The position numbers and the translations under genes are program-made. Below are positions 7,412 to 20,000 of a stretch of DNA of 64,000 bases, piece by piece. The notes under the pieces were generated by a model. It made no database searches. It saw only the letters and a program-made list of their open reading frames with translations, and had not been told where the DNA came from. Source of the DNA: Eretmocerus hayati (taxonomy: Eukaryota > Arthropoda > Insecta > Hymenoptera > Aphelinidae); contig CM056742.1 of NCBI GenBank assembly GCA_029851415.1, positions 91,254,748 through 91,318,747 on the forward strand, in the 5' to 3' direction. How positions within the stretch are numbered: position 1 is the first letter of the stretch; each line of letters starts with the position of its first letter.

Positions 7412-8768
7412 GGTGTCCCTGGGATCGGCTCGTCGAAACTTCCGGTGAAGGGTTTCTGAAAGGTTTCCGAAAGGTGTACCTGGAATCGGTTCGTCAAAAC
7501 TTTCGGTGAAGGGTTTCTGAAAGGTTTCCGGAAGGTGTCCCTGGGATCGGCTCGTCAAAACTTTCGGTGAAGGGTTTCTGAAAAGTTTCCGAAAGCTGTC
7601 CCTGGAATCGGCCCGCCAAAACTTCCGCTGGAAGGTTTCTGAAAGTTTTCCGGAAGGTGTCACTGGAATCGGCCCGCCAAAACTCCCGCTGAAAGGTTTC
7701 TAAAAGGTTTCCGAAAGGTGTCCCTGAAATCGGCTCGTCAAAACTTTCGGTAAAGGGTTTCTGAAAGGTTTCCGAATGGTGTCCATGGAATCGGCCCGTC
7801 AAAACTTTCGGTGACGGGTTTCTGAAAGGTTTCCGGGAGGTGTCCCTGGAATCGGCCCGTCAAAACTTTCGCTGAGAGGTTTCTGAAACATTCCCGAATG
7901 GTGTCCCTGGAATCGGCTCGTCAAAACTTTCGGTGGAATGATCTGAAAGGTTCTCGAAAGGTGTCCCTGGGATCGGCTCATCAAAACTTTCGGTGAAGGG
8001 TTTCTGAAAGGTTTCCGAAAGCTGTCCCTGGAATCGGCCCGCCAAAACTTTCGGTGGAGGGTTTCTGAAAGGTTTCCGAAAGGTGTCCCTGAAATTAGCC
8101 CGCCAAAACTCTCGCTCAAAGGTTTCTGAAAGGTTTCCGAAAGGTGTCCCTGAAATCGGCTCGTCAAAACTTTCGGTGAAGGGTTTCTGAAAGGTTTCCG
8201 AATGGTGTCCCTGGAATCGGCCCGTCAAAACTTTCGCTGAGAGGTTTCTGAAACGTTCCCGAATGATGTCCCTGGAATCGGCTCGTCAAAACTATCGGTG
8301 AAGGGTTTCTGAAAGGTTTCCGAAAGGTGTCCCTGGAATCGGCCCGCCAAAACTCTCGCTGAAAGAGTTCTGGAAGGTTCTCGAAAGGTCTCCCTGGAAT
8401 CGGCTCACCAAAACTTCCGCTGAAAGTATTCTGAAAGGTTCCTGAAAGGTGTCCCTGGAATCGGCTCGTAAAAACTTTCGGTGAAAGGTTTCTGAAAGGT
8501 TTCCGAGAGATGTCCCTGGAATCGACCCGCCAAAACTTTCAGTGAAGGGTTCCTGAAAGGTTTCCGAAAGGTGTCCCTGGAATCGGCTTTTCAAAACTTT
8601 CGGTGGAATGATCTGAAAGGTTCCCGAAAGGTGTCCCTGGGATTGGCTCATCAAAACTTTCGGTGAAGGATTTCTGACAGGTTCTCGGGAGGTATCCCTG
8701 GAATCGGCTCGTCAGAACTTTCGCTGAAAGGTTTCTGAAAGGTTCCCGGAAGATGTCCCTGGAATCGG

Positions 8769-8778
8769 CCCCCCCCCC
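8769..8778. repeat. C-run within a satellite monomer (10 C)
   Basis: Most monomers read GGCCCGCCAAAAC at this point. Here the G has become C, and the resulting run has grown to ten C. The same monomer type shows ten C at 11796, seven near 15540, 17114 and 25184, and six near 22404, indicating slippage after the initial substitution. Confidence 0.85.
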
Positions 8779-9878
8779 AAAACTTTCGGTGAAGGGTTTC
8801 TGAAAGGTTTCCGAAAGGTGTCTCTTGAATCGGCTCGTCAAAACTTTCGGTGGAAGGATCTGAAAGGTTTCCGAAAGGTGTCACAGGAATCGGCCCGCCA
8901 AAACATCCGCTGAAAGGTTTCTGAAAGGTTCCCGAAAGGTGTACCTGGAATCGGTTCGTCAAAACTTTCGGTAAAGGGTTTCTGAAAGGTTCCCGGAAGG
9001 TGTCCCTCTAATCAGCTCGTCGAATCTTTCGGTGAAGGGTTTCTAAAAGGTGTCCCTGGGATCGGCTCGTCGAAACTTTCGGTGAAGGGTTTCTGAAAGG
9101 TTTCCGAAAGGTGTACCTGGAATCGGTTCGTCAAAACTTTCGGTGAAGGGTTTCTGAAAGGTTTCCAGAAGGTGTCCCTGGGATCGGCTCGTCAAAACTT
9201 TCGGTGAAGGGTTTCTGAAAAGTTTCCGAAAGCTGTCCCTGGAATCGGCCCGCCAAAACTTCCGCTGAAAGGTTTCCGAAAGGTTTCCGAAAGGTGTCCC
9301 TGGAATCGGCTTATCAAAACTTCCGGTGGAATGATCTGAAAGGTTCCCGAAAGGTGTCCCTGGGATCGGCTCATCAAAACTTTCGATGAAGGGCTTCTGA
9401 AAGGTTTCCGAAAGGTGTCCCTGGAATCGGCTCGTCAAAACTCTTGGTGGAACGTTCCTGGAAGGTTCCGGAAAAGTGTCCCTGGAATCGGCTCGTCAAA
9501 ACTTTCGGTGGAGGGTTTCTGGAAGGTTTCCGAAAGGTGTCCCTGGAATCGGCCCGCCAAAACTCTCACTGAAAGGTTTCTGAAAGGTTTCCGAAAGGTG
9601 TCCCTGAAATCGGCTCGTCAAAACTTTCGGTAAAGGGTTTCTGAAAGGTTTCCGAATGGTGTCCCTGGAATCGGCCCGTCAAAACTTTCGGTGACGGGTT
9701 TCTGAAAGGTTTCCGGGAGGTGTCCCTGGAATCGGCCCGTCAAAACTTTCGGTGAAGGGTTTCTGGAAGGTTTCCGAAAGGTGTCTCTTGAATCGGCTCG
9801 TCAAAACTTTCGGTGGAAGGATCTGAAAGGTTTCCGAAAGGTGTCACAGGAATCGGCCCGCCAAAACATCCGCTGAAA

Positions 9879-12800
9879 GGTTTCTGAAAGGTTTCCGGGA
9901 GGTGTCCCTGGAATCGGCTCGCGGAAAAATTTCGCTGAAAGGTTTCTGAGAGATCCTCGAAAGGTGTCCCTGGAATCAGCTCGTCAAAACTTTCGGTGAA
10001 GGATTTCTGAAAGGTTCTCGGAAGGTGTCCCTGGAATCGGCTCGTCAGAACTTTCGCTGAAAGGTTTCTGAAAGGTTCCCGGAAGATGTCCCTGGAATCA
10101 GCCCCCCCAAAACTTTCGGTGAAGGGTTTCTGAAAGGTTTCCGAGAGGTGTCTCTTGAATCGGCTCGTCAAAACTTTCGGTGGAAGGATCTGGAAGGTTT
10201 CCGAAAGGTGTCACTGGAATCGGCCCGCCAAAACATCCGCTGAAAGGTTTCTGAAAGGTTCCCGAAAGGTGTCCCTGGAATCGGCTGGTCAAAACTTTCG
10301 CTGAAAGGTTTCTGAAAGGTTCCCGGAAGGTGTCCCTGGGATCGCCTCGTCAAAACATTCGGTGGAATGATCTGAAAGGTTCCCGAAAGGTGTCCCTCTA
10401 ATCAGCTCGTCGAAACTTTCGGTGAAGGGTTTCTGAAAGGTGTCCCTGGGATCGGCTCGTCGAAACTTCCGGTGAAGGGTTTCTGAAAGGTTTCCGAAAG
10501 GTGTACCTGGAATCGGTTCGTCAAAACTTTCGGTGAAGGGTTTCTGAAAGGTTTCCGGAAGGTGTCCCTGGGATCGGCTCGTCAAAACTTTCGGTGAAGG
10601 GTTTCTGAAAAGTTTCCGAAAGCTGTCCCTGGAATCGGCCCGCCAAAACTTCCGCTGGAAGGTTTCTGAAAGTTTTCCGGAAGGTGTCACTGGAATCGGC
10701 CCGCCAAAACTCCCGCTGAAAGGTTTCTAAAAGGTTTCCGAAAGGTGTCCCTGAAATCGGCTCGTCAAAACTTTCGGTAAAGGGTTTCTGAAAGGTTTCC
10801 GAATGGTGTCCATGGAATCGGCCCGTCAAAACTTTCGGTGACGGGTTTCTGAAAGGTTTCCGGGAGGTGTCCCTGGAATCGGCCCGTCAAAACTTTCGCT
10901 GAGAGGTTTCTGAAACATTCCCGAATGGTGTCCCTGGAATCGGCTCGTCAAAACTTTCGGTGGAATGATCTGAAAGGTTCTCGAAAGGTGTCCCTGGGAT
11001 CGGCTCATCAAAACTTTCGGTGAAGGGTTTCTGAAAGGTTTCCGAAAGCTGTCCCTGGAATCGGCCCGCCAAAACTTTCGGTGGAGGGTTTCTGAAAGGT
11101 TTCCGAAAGGTGTCCCTGAAATTAGCCCGCCAAAACTCTCGCTCAAAGGTTTCTGAAAGGTTTCCGAAAGGTGTCCCTGAAATCGGCTCGTCAAAACTTT
11201 CGGTGAAGGGTTTCTGAAAGGTTTCCGAATGGTGTCCCTGGAATCGGCCCGTCAAAACTTTCGCTGAGAGGTTTCTGAAACGTTCCCGAATGATGTCCCT
11301 GGAATCGGCTCGTCAAAACTATCGGTGAAGGGTTTCTGAAAGGTTTCCGAAAGGTGTCCCTGGAATCGGCCCGCCAAAACTCTCGCTGAAAGAGTTCTGG
11401 AAGGTTCTCGAAAGGTCTCCCTGGAATCGGCTCACCAAAACTTCCGCTGAAAGTATTCTGGAAGGTTCCTGAAAGGTGTCCCTGGAATCGGCTCGTAAAA
11501 ACTTTCGGTGAAAGGTTTCTGAAAGGTTTCCGAGAGATGTCCCTGGAATCGACCCGCCAAAACTTTCAGTGAAGGGTTCCTGAAAGGTTTCCGAAAGGTG
11601 TCCCTGGAATCGGCTTTTCAAAACTTTCGGTGGAATGATCTGAAAGGTTCCCGAAAGGTGTCCCTGGGATTGGCTCATCAAAACTTTCGGTGAAGGATTT
11701 CTGACAGGTTCTCGGGAGGTATCCCTGGAATCGGCTCGTCAGAACTTTCGCTGAAAGGTTTCTGAAAGGTTCCCGGAAGATGTCCCTGGAATCGGCCCCC
11801 CCCCCAAAACTTTCGGTGAAGGGTTTCTGAAAGGTTTCCGAAAGGTGTCTCTTGAATCGGCTCGTCAAAACTTTCGGTGGAAGGATCTGAAAGGTTTCCG
11901 AAAGGTGTCACAGGAATCGGCCCGCCAAAACATCCGCTGAAAGGTTTCTGAAAGGTTCCCGAAAGGTGTACCTGGAATCAGTTCGTCAAAACTTTCGGTA
12001 AAGGGTTTCTGAAAGGTTCCCGGAAGGTGTCCCTCTAATCAGCTCGTCGAATCTTTCGGTGAAGGGTTTCTAAAAGGTGTCCCTGGGATCGGCTCGTCGA
12101 AACTTTCGGTGAAGGGTTTCTGAAAGGTTTCCGAAAGGTGTACCTGGAATCGGTTCGTCAAAACTTTCGGTGAAGGGTTTCTGAAAGGTTTCCAGAAGGT
12201 GTCCCTGGGATCGGCTCGTCAAAACTTTCGGTGAAGGGTTTCTGAAAAGTTTCCGAAAGCTGTCCCTGGAATCGGCCCGCCAAAACTTCCGCTGAAAGGT
12301 TTCCGAAAGGTTTCCGAAAGGTGTCCCTGGAATCGGCTTATCAAAACTTCCGGTGGAATGATCTGAAAGGTTCCCGAAAGGTGTCCCTGGGATCGGCTCA
12401 TCAAAACTTTCGATGAAGGGCTTCTGAAAGGTTTCCGAAAGGTGTCCCTGGAATCGGCTCGTCAAAACTCTTGGTGGAACGTTCCTGGAAGGTTCCGGAA
12501 AAGTGTCCCTGGAATCGGCTCGTCAAAACTTTCGGTGGAGGGTTTCTGGAAGGTTTCCGAAAGGTGTCCCTGGAATCGGCCCGCCAAAACTCTCACTGAA
12601 AGGTTTCTGAAAGGTTTCCGAAAGGTGTCCCTGAAATCGGCTCGTCAAAACTTTCGGTAAAGGGTTTCTGAAAGGTTTCCGAATGGTGTCCCTGGAATCG
12701 GCCCGTCAAAACTTTCGGTGACGGGTTTCTGAAAGGTTTCCGGGAGGTGTCCCTGGAATCGGCCCGTCAAAACTTTCGGTGAAGGGTTTCTGGAAGGTTT

Positions 12801-12905
12801 CCGAAAGGTGTCTCTTGAATCGGCTCGTCAAAACTTTCGGTGGAAGGATCTGAAAGGTTTCCGAAAGGTGTCACAGGAATCGGCCCGCCAAAACATCCGC
12901 TGAAA
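9879..12905. repeat. 3027-bp higher-order unit, copy 2
   Basis: This is the second tandem copy of the 3027-base unit, followed by 15 further matching bases. At 12921 the sequence switches to a different monomer order. Identity to copy 1 is about 99.9% by eye. Confidence 0.85.
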
Positions 12906-13571
12906 GGTTTCTGAAAGGTTCCCGAAAGGTGTACCTGGAATCGGTTCGTCAAAACTTTCGGTAAAGGGTTTCTGAAAGGTTCCCGGAAGGTGTCCCTCTA
13001 ATCAGCTCGTCGAATCTTTCGGTGAAGGGTTTCTAAAAGGTGTCCCTGGGATCGGCTCGTCGAAACTTTCGGTGAAGGGTTTCTGAAAGGTTTCCGAAAG
13101 GTGTACCTGGAATCGGTTCGTCAAAACTTTCGGTGAAGGGTTTCTGAAAGGTTTCCGGAAGGTGTCCCTGGGATCGGCTCGTCAAAACTTTCGGTGAAGG
13201 GTTTCTGAAAAGTTTCCGAAAGCTGTCCCTGGAATCGGCCCGCCAAAACTTCCGCTGAAAGGTTTCCGAAAGGTTTCCGAAAGGTGTCCCTGGAATCGGC
13301 TTATCAAAACTTTCGGTGGAATGATCTGAAAGGTTCCCGAAAGGTGTCCCTGGGATCGGCTCATCAAAACTTTCGATGAAGGGCTTCTGAAAGGTTTCCG
13401 AAAGGTGTCCCTGGAATCGGCTCGTCAAAACTCTTGGTGGAACGTAGCTGAAAGGTTCCGGAAAAGTGTCCCTGGAATCGGCTCGTCAAAACTTTCGGTG
13501 GAGGGTTTCTGGAAGGTTTCCGAAAGGTGTCCCTGGAATCGGCCCGCCAAAACTCTCGCTGAAAGGTTTCT
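11953..13571. repeat. 963-bp offset duplication
   Basis: Bases about 11953-12608 recur at about 12916-13571 with an offset of 963. Both copies share the order of the TCTAATCAG short monomer, the CTTATCAAAAC monomer and the AACTCTTGGTGGAACG monomer. They differ, for example, at AACGTTCCTGG (12479) against AACGTAGCTGA (13442), so this duplication is less recent than the 3027-bp one. Confidence 0.75.
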
Positions 13572-14069
13572 GAAAGGTTTCCGAATGGTGTCCCTGGAAT
13601 CGGCCCGTCAAAACTTTCGGTGACGGGTTTCTGAAAGGTTTCCGGGAGGTGTCCCTGGAATCGGCCCGTCAAAACTTTCGCTGAGAGGTTTCTGAAACGT
13701 TCCCGAATGGTGTCCCTGGAATCGGCTCGTCAAAACTTTCGGTGGAATGATCTGACGTGTTCCGGAAGGTGTCCCTTGAATCGGCTCGTCAATTCTTTCG
13801 GTGGAAGGATCTGGAAGGTTTCCGAAAGGTGTCACTGGGATCGGCCCGCCAAAACATCCGCTGAAAGGTTTCTGAAAGGTTCCCGAAAGGTGTACCTGGA
13901 ATCGGTTCGTCAAAACTTTCGGTGAAGGGTTTCTGAAAGGTTCCCGAAATGTGTCCCTGGAATCGGCTGGTCAAAACTTTCGCTGAAAGGTTTCTGAAAG
14001 GTTGCCGGAAGGTGTCCCTGGAATCGACCTGCCAAAACTTTCGGTGAAGGGTTTCTGAAAGGTTTCCGA

Positions 14070-17000
14070 AAGGTGTCCCTGAAATCGGCTCGTCAAAACA
14101 TTCGGTGGAATGATCTGAAAGGTTCCCGAAAGGTGTCCCTCTAATCAGCTCGTCAAAACTTTCGGTGAAGGGTTTCTGAAAGGTGTCCCTGGGATCGGCT
14201 CGTCGAAACTTTCGGTGAAGGGTCTCTGAAAGGTTTCCGGAAGGTGTACCTGGAATCGGTTCGTCAAAACTTTCGGTGAAGGGTTTCTGAAAGGTTTCCG
14301 GACGGTGTCCCTGGGATCGGCTCGTCAAAACTTTCGGTGAAGGGTTTCTGAAAGGTTTCCGAAAGCTGTCCCTGGAATCGGCCCGCCAAAACTTCCTCTG
14401 GAAGGTTTCTGAAAGTTTTCCGAAAGGTGTCCCTGAAATCGGCCCGCCAAAACTCCCGCTTTGAGGTTTCTGAAAGGTTTCCGAAAGCTGTTCCTGGAAT
14501 CGGCCCGCCAAAACTCCCGCTGAAAGGTTTCTGAGAGGTTTCCGAAAGGTGTCCCTGAAATCGGCTCGTCAAAACTTTCGGTGAAGGGTTTCTGAAAGGT
14601 TTCCGAATGGTGTCCCTGAAATCGGCCCGTCAAAACTTTCGCTGAGAGGTTTCTGAAACGTTCCCGAATGGTGTCCCTGGAATCGGCTCGTCAAAACTTT
14701 CGGTGGAATGATCTGAAAGGTTCTCGGAAGGTGTCCCTGGGATCGGCTCATCAAAACTTTCGGTGAAGGGTTTCTGAAGGGTTTCCGAAAGCTGTCCCAG
14801 GAATCGGCCCGCCAAAACTTTCGGTGGAGGGTTTCTGAAAGGTTTCCGAAAGGTGTACCTGGAATTAGCCCGCCAAAACTCTCGCTCAAAGGTTTCTGAA
14901 AGGTTTCCGAAAGGTGTCCCTGAAATCGGCTCGTCAGAACTTTCGGTGAAGGGTTTCTGAAAGGTTTCCGAATGGTGTCCCTGGAATCGGCCCGTCAAAA
15001 CTTCCGCTGAGAGGTTTCTGAAACGTTCCCGAATGATGTCCCTGGAGTCGGCTGGTCAAAACTTTCGGTGAAGGGTTTCTGAAAGGTTTCCGGAAGGTGT
15101 CCCTGGAATCGGCCCGCCAAAACTCTCGCTGAAAGGTTTTAGGAAAGGTTCTCGAAAGGTCTCCCTGGAATCGGCTCGCCAAAACTTCGGCTAAAAGTAT
15201 TCCGAAAGGTTCCCGAAAGGTGTCCCTGGAATCGGCTCGTCAAAACTTTCGGTGAAAGGTTTCTGAAGGGTTTCCGAGAGATGTCCCTGGAATCGACCCG
15301 CCAAAACTTTCAGTGAAGGGTTTCTGAAAGGTTTCCGGAAGGTGTCCCTGCAATCGGCTTATCAAAACTTTCGGTGGAATGATCTGAAAGGTTCCCGAAA
15401 GGTGTCCCTGGGATTGGCTCATCAAAACTTTCGGTGAAGGATTTCTGACAGGTTCTCGGAAGGTGTCCCTGGAATCGGCTCGTCAGAACTTTCGCTGAAA
15501 GGTTTCTGAAAGGTTCCCGGAAGATGTTCCTGGAATCGGCCCCCCCAAAACTTTCGGTGAAGGGTTTCTGGAAGGTTTCCGAAAGGTGTCTCTTGAATCG
15601 GCTCGTCAAAACTTTCGGTGGAAGGATCTGAAAGGTTTCCGAAAGGTGTCACTGGAATCGGCCCGCCAAAACATCCGCTGAAAGGTTTCTGAAAGGTTCC
15701 CGAAAGGTGTACCTGGAATCGGTTCGTCAAAACTTCCGGTAAAGGGTTTCTGGAAGGTTCCCGAAAGGTGTCCCTGGAATCGGCTGGTCAAAACTTTCGC
15801 TGAAAGGTTTCTGAAAGGTTCCCGGAAGGTGTCCCTGGAATTGACCCGCCAAAACTTTCGGTGAAGGGTTTCTAAAAGGTTTCCGAAAGGTGTCCCTGGG
15901 ATCGGCTCGTCAAAACATTCGGTGGAATGATCTGGAAGGTTCCCGAAAGGTGTCCCTCTAATCAGCTCGTCGAAACTTTCGGTGAAGGGTTTCTGAAAGG
16001 TGTCCCTGGGATCGGCTCGTCGAAACTTTCGGTGAAGGGTTTCTGAAAGGTTTCCGAAAGGTGTACCTGGAATCGGTTCGTCAAAACTTCCGGTGAAGGG
16101 TTTCTGAAAGGTTTCCGGAAGGTGTCCCTGCGATCGGCTCGTCAAAACTTCCGGTGAAGGGTTTCTGAAAAGTTTCCGAAAGCTGTCCCTGGAATCGGCC
16201 CGCCAAAACTTCCGCTGGAAGGTTTCTGAAAGTTTTTCGAAAGGTGTAACTGGAATCGGCCCGCCAAAACTCCCGCTGAAAGGTTTCTGAGAGGTTTCCG
16301 AAAGGTGTCCCTGGAATCGGCTTATCAAAACTTTCGGTGGAATGATCTGAAAGGTTTCCGAAAGGTGTCCCTGGGATCGGCTCATCGAAACTTTCGATGA
16401 AGGGTTTCTGAAAGGTTCCCGAAAGGTGTCCCTGGAATCGGCTCGTCAAAACTCTTGGTGGAACGTTCCTGAAAGGTTCCGGAAAAGTGTCCCTGGAATC
16501 AGCTCGTCAAAACTTTCGGTGGAGGGTTTCTGGAAGGTTTCCGAAAGGTGTCCCTGGAATCGGCCCGTCAAAACTCTCGGTGACGGGTTTCTGAAAGGTT
16601 TCCGGGAGGTGTCCCTGGAACCGGCTCGCGGAAAAATTCCGCTGAAAGGTTTCTGAGAGGTCCTCGAAAGGTGTCCCTGGAATCAGCTCGTCAAAACTTT
16701 CGGTGAAGGATTTCTGAGAGGTTCTCGAAAGGTCTCCCTGGAATCGGCTCGCCGAAACTTCCGCTGAAAGTATTCCGAAAGGTTCCCGAAAGGTGTCCCT
16801 GGAATCGGCTCGTCAAAACTTTCGGTGAAAGGTTTCTGAAGGGTTTCCGAGAGATGTCCCTGGAATCGACCCGCCAAAACTTTCAGTGAAGGGTTTCTGA
16901 AAGGTTTCCGAAAGGTGTCCCTGGAATCGGCTTATCAAAACTTTCGGTGGAATGATCTGAAAGGTTCCCGAAAGGTGTCCCTGGGATTGGCTCATCAAAA

Positions 17001-20000
17001 CTTTCGGTGAAGGATTTCTGACAGGTTCTCGGAAGGTGTCTCTGGAATCGGCTCGTCAGAACTTTCGCTGAAAGGTTTCTGAAAGGTTCCCGGAAGATGT
17101 TCCTGGAATCGGCCCCCCCAAAACTTTCGGTGAAGGGTTTCTGGAAGGTTTCCGAAAGGTGTCTCTTGAATCGGCTCGTCAAAACTTTCGGTGGAAGGAT
17201 CTGAAAGGTTTCCGAAAGGTGTCACTGGAATCGGCCCGCCAAAACATCCGCTGAAAGGTTTCTGAAAGGTTCCCGAAAGGTGTACCTGGAATCGGTTCGT
17301 CAAAACTTCCGGTAAAGGGTTTCTGGAAGGTTCCCGAAAGGTGTCCCTGGAATCGGCTGGTCAAAACTTTCGCTGAAAGGTTTCTGAAAGGTTCCCGGAA
17401 GGTGTCCCTGGAATTGACCCGCCAAAACTTTCGGTGAAGGGTTTCTAAAAGGTTTCCGAAAGGTGTCCCTGGGATCGGCTCGTCAAAACATTCGGTGGAA
17501 TGATCTGGAAGGTTCCCGAAAGGTGTCCCTCTAATCAGCTCGTCGAAACTTTCGGTGAAGGGTTTCTGAAAGGTGTCCCTGGGATCGGCTCGTCGAAACT
17601 TTCGGTGAAGGGTTTCTGAAAGGTTTCCGAAAGGTGTACCTGGAATCGGTTCGTCAAAACTTTCGGTGAAGGGTTTCTGGAAGTTTTCCGAAAGGTGTCA
17701 CTGGGATCGGCCCGCCAAAACTCCCGCTGAAAGGTTTCTGAAAGGTTTCCGAAAGGTGTCCCTGAAATCGGCTCGTCAAAACTTTCGCTGGAAGGTTTCT
17801 GAAAGGTTTCCGGAAGGTGTCCCTGGAATCGGCTTATCAAAACTTTCGGTGGAATGATCTGAAAGGTTCCCGAAAGGTGTCCCTCTAATCAGCTTGTCGA
17901 AACTTTCGGTAAAGGGTTTCTGAAAGGTTTCCGAATGGTGTCCCTGGAATCGGCCCGTCAAAACTTTCGGTGACGGGTTTCTGAAAGGTTCCCGAAAGGT
18001 GTCCCTGGAATCGGCTCGTCAAAACTCTTGGTGGAACGTTCCTGAAAGGTTCCGGAAAAGTGTCCCTGGAATCAGCTCGTCAAAACTTTCGGTGGAGGGT
18101 TTCCGGAAGGTTTCCGAAAGGTGTCCCTGGAATCGGCCCGTCAAAACTCTCGGTGACGGGTTTCTGAAAGGTTTCCGGGAGGTGTCCCTGGAATCGGCTC
18201 GCGGGAAAATTCCGCTGAAAGGTTTCTGAGAGGTCCTCGAAAGTCGTCCCTGGAATCAGCTCGTCAAAACTTTCGGTGAAGGATTTCTGAGAGGTTCTCG
18301 GAAGGTGTCCCTGGAATCGGCTCGTCAGAACTTCCGCTGAAAGGTTTCTGAAAGGTTCCCGGAAGGTGTCCCTTGAATCGGCCCCCCAAAAGTTTCGGTG
18401 AAGGGTTCCTGAAAGGTTTCCGAAAGGTGTCCCTTGAATCGGCTCGTCAAAACTTTCGGTGGAAGGATCTGGAACTTTTCCGAGAGGTGTCACTGGAATC
18501 GGCCCGCCAAAACATCCGCTGAAAGGTTTCTGAAAGGTTCCCGAAAGGTGTACCTGGAATCGGTTCGTCAAAACTTTCGGTAAAGGGTTCCTGAAAGGTT
18601 CCCGAAAGGTGTCCCTGGAATCGGCTGGTCAAAACTTTCGCTGAAAGGTTTCTGAAAGGTTCCCGGAAGGTGTCCCTGGAATTGACCCGCCAAAACTTTC
18701 GGCGGAGGTTTTCTGAATGGTTTCCGAAAAGTGTCCCTGGAATCGGCTCGTCAAAACATTCGGTGGAATGATCTGAAAGGTTCCCGAAAGGTGTCCCTCT
18801 AATCAGCTCGTCAAAACTCTCGGTGAAGGGTTTCTGAAAGGTGTCCCTGGGATCGGCTCGTCGAAACTTTCGGTGAAGGGTTTCTGAAAGGTTTCCGGAA
18901 GGTGTACCTAGAATCGGTTCGTCAAAACTTTCGGTAAAGGGTTTCTGAAAGGTTTCCGGACGGTGTCCCTGGGATCGGCTCGTCAAAACTTTCGGTGAAG
19001 GGTTTCTGGAAGGTTTCCGAAAGCTGTCCCTGGAATCGGCCCGCCAAAACTTCCGCTGGAAGCTTCCTGGAGGTTTCCCGAAAGGTGTCCCTGGAATTGA
19101 CCCGCCAAAACTTCCGCTGGAAGGTTTCTGAAAGTTTTCCGAAAGGTGTCACTGGAATCGGCCCGCCAAAACTCCCGCTGGAAGGTTTCTGAAAGGTTTC
19201 CGAAAGGTGTCCCTGAAATCGGCTCGTCAAAACTCTCGGTGGAGGGTTTCTGAAAGGTTTCCGAATGGTGTCCCTGGAATCGGCCCGTCAAAACTTTCGC
19301 TGAGAGGTTTCTGAAACGTTCCCGAATGGTGTCCCTGGAATCGGCTCGTCAAAACTTCCGGTGGAATGATCTGAAAGGTTCCCGAAAGGTGTCCCTTGAA
19401 TCGGCTCGTCAAATCTTTCGGTGGAAGGATCTGGAAGGTTCCCGAAAGGTGTACCTGGAATCGGTTCGTCAAAATTTTCGGTAAAGGGTTTCTGAAAGGT
19501 TCCCGAAAGGTGTCCCTGGAATCGGCTGGTCAAAACTTTCGCTGAAAGGTTTCTGAAAGGTTCCCTTAAGGTGTCCCTGGAATTGACCCGCCAAAACTTT
19601 CGGTGAAGGGTTTCTAAAAGGTTTCCGAAAGGTGTCCCTCGAATCGGCTCGTCAAAACATTCGGTGGAATGATCTGAAAGGTTCCCGAAAGGTGTCCCTC
19701 TGATCAGCTCGTCAAAACTTTCGGTGAAGGTTTTCTGAAAGGTGTCCCTGGGATCGGCTCGTCGAAACTTCCGGTGGAGGGTTTCTGAAAGGTTTCCGGA
19801 AGGTGTACCTGGAATCGGTTCATCAAAACTTTCGGTGAAGGGTTTCTGAAAGGTGTCCCTGGGATCGGCTCGTCGAAACTTTCGGTTAAGGGTTTCTGAA
19901 AGGTTTCCGGAAGGTGTACCTGGAATCGGTTCGTCAAAACTTTCGGTGAAGGGTTTCTGAAAGGTTTCCGGACGGTGTCCCTGGGATCGACTCGTCAAAA

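Larger units (their letters stand above)
6852..9878. repeat. 3027-bp higher-order unit, copy 1
   Basis: Every position from 6852 to 9893 that I compared matches the base 3027 further on, apart from A8434/G11461 and G8953/A11980. The unit equals about 50 monomers with their variants in fixed order. It adjoins copy 2 directly. Confidence 0.85.

Noticed and set aside
9415..9633. Plus-strand frames of 63-76 codons recurring across the array
   Set aside because: They are satellite by-products in other frames. They recur only because the monomers recur.
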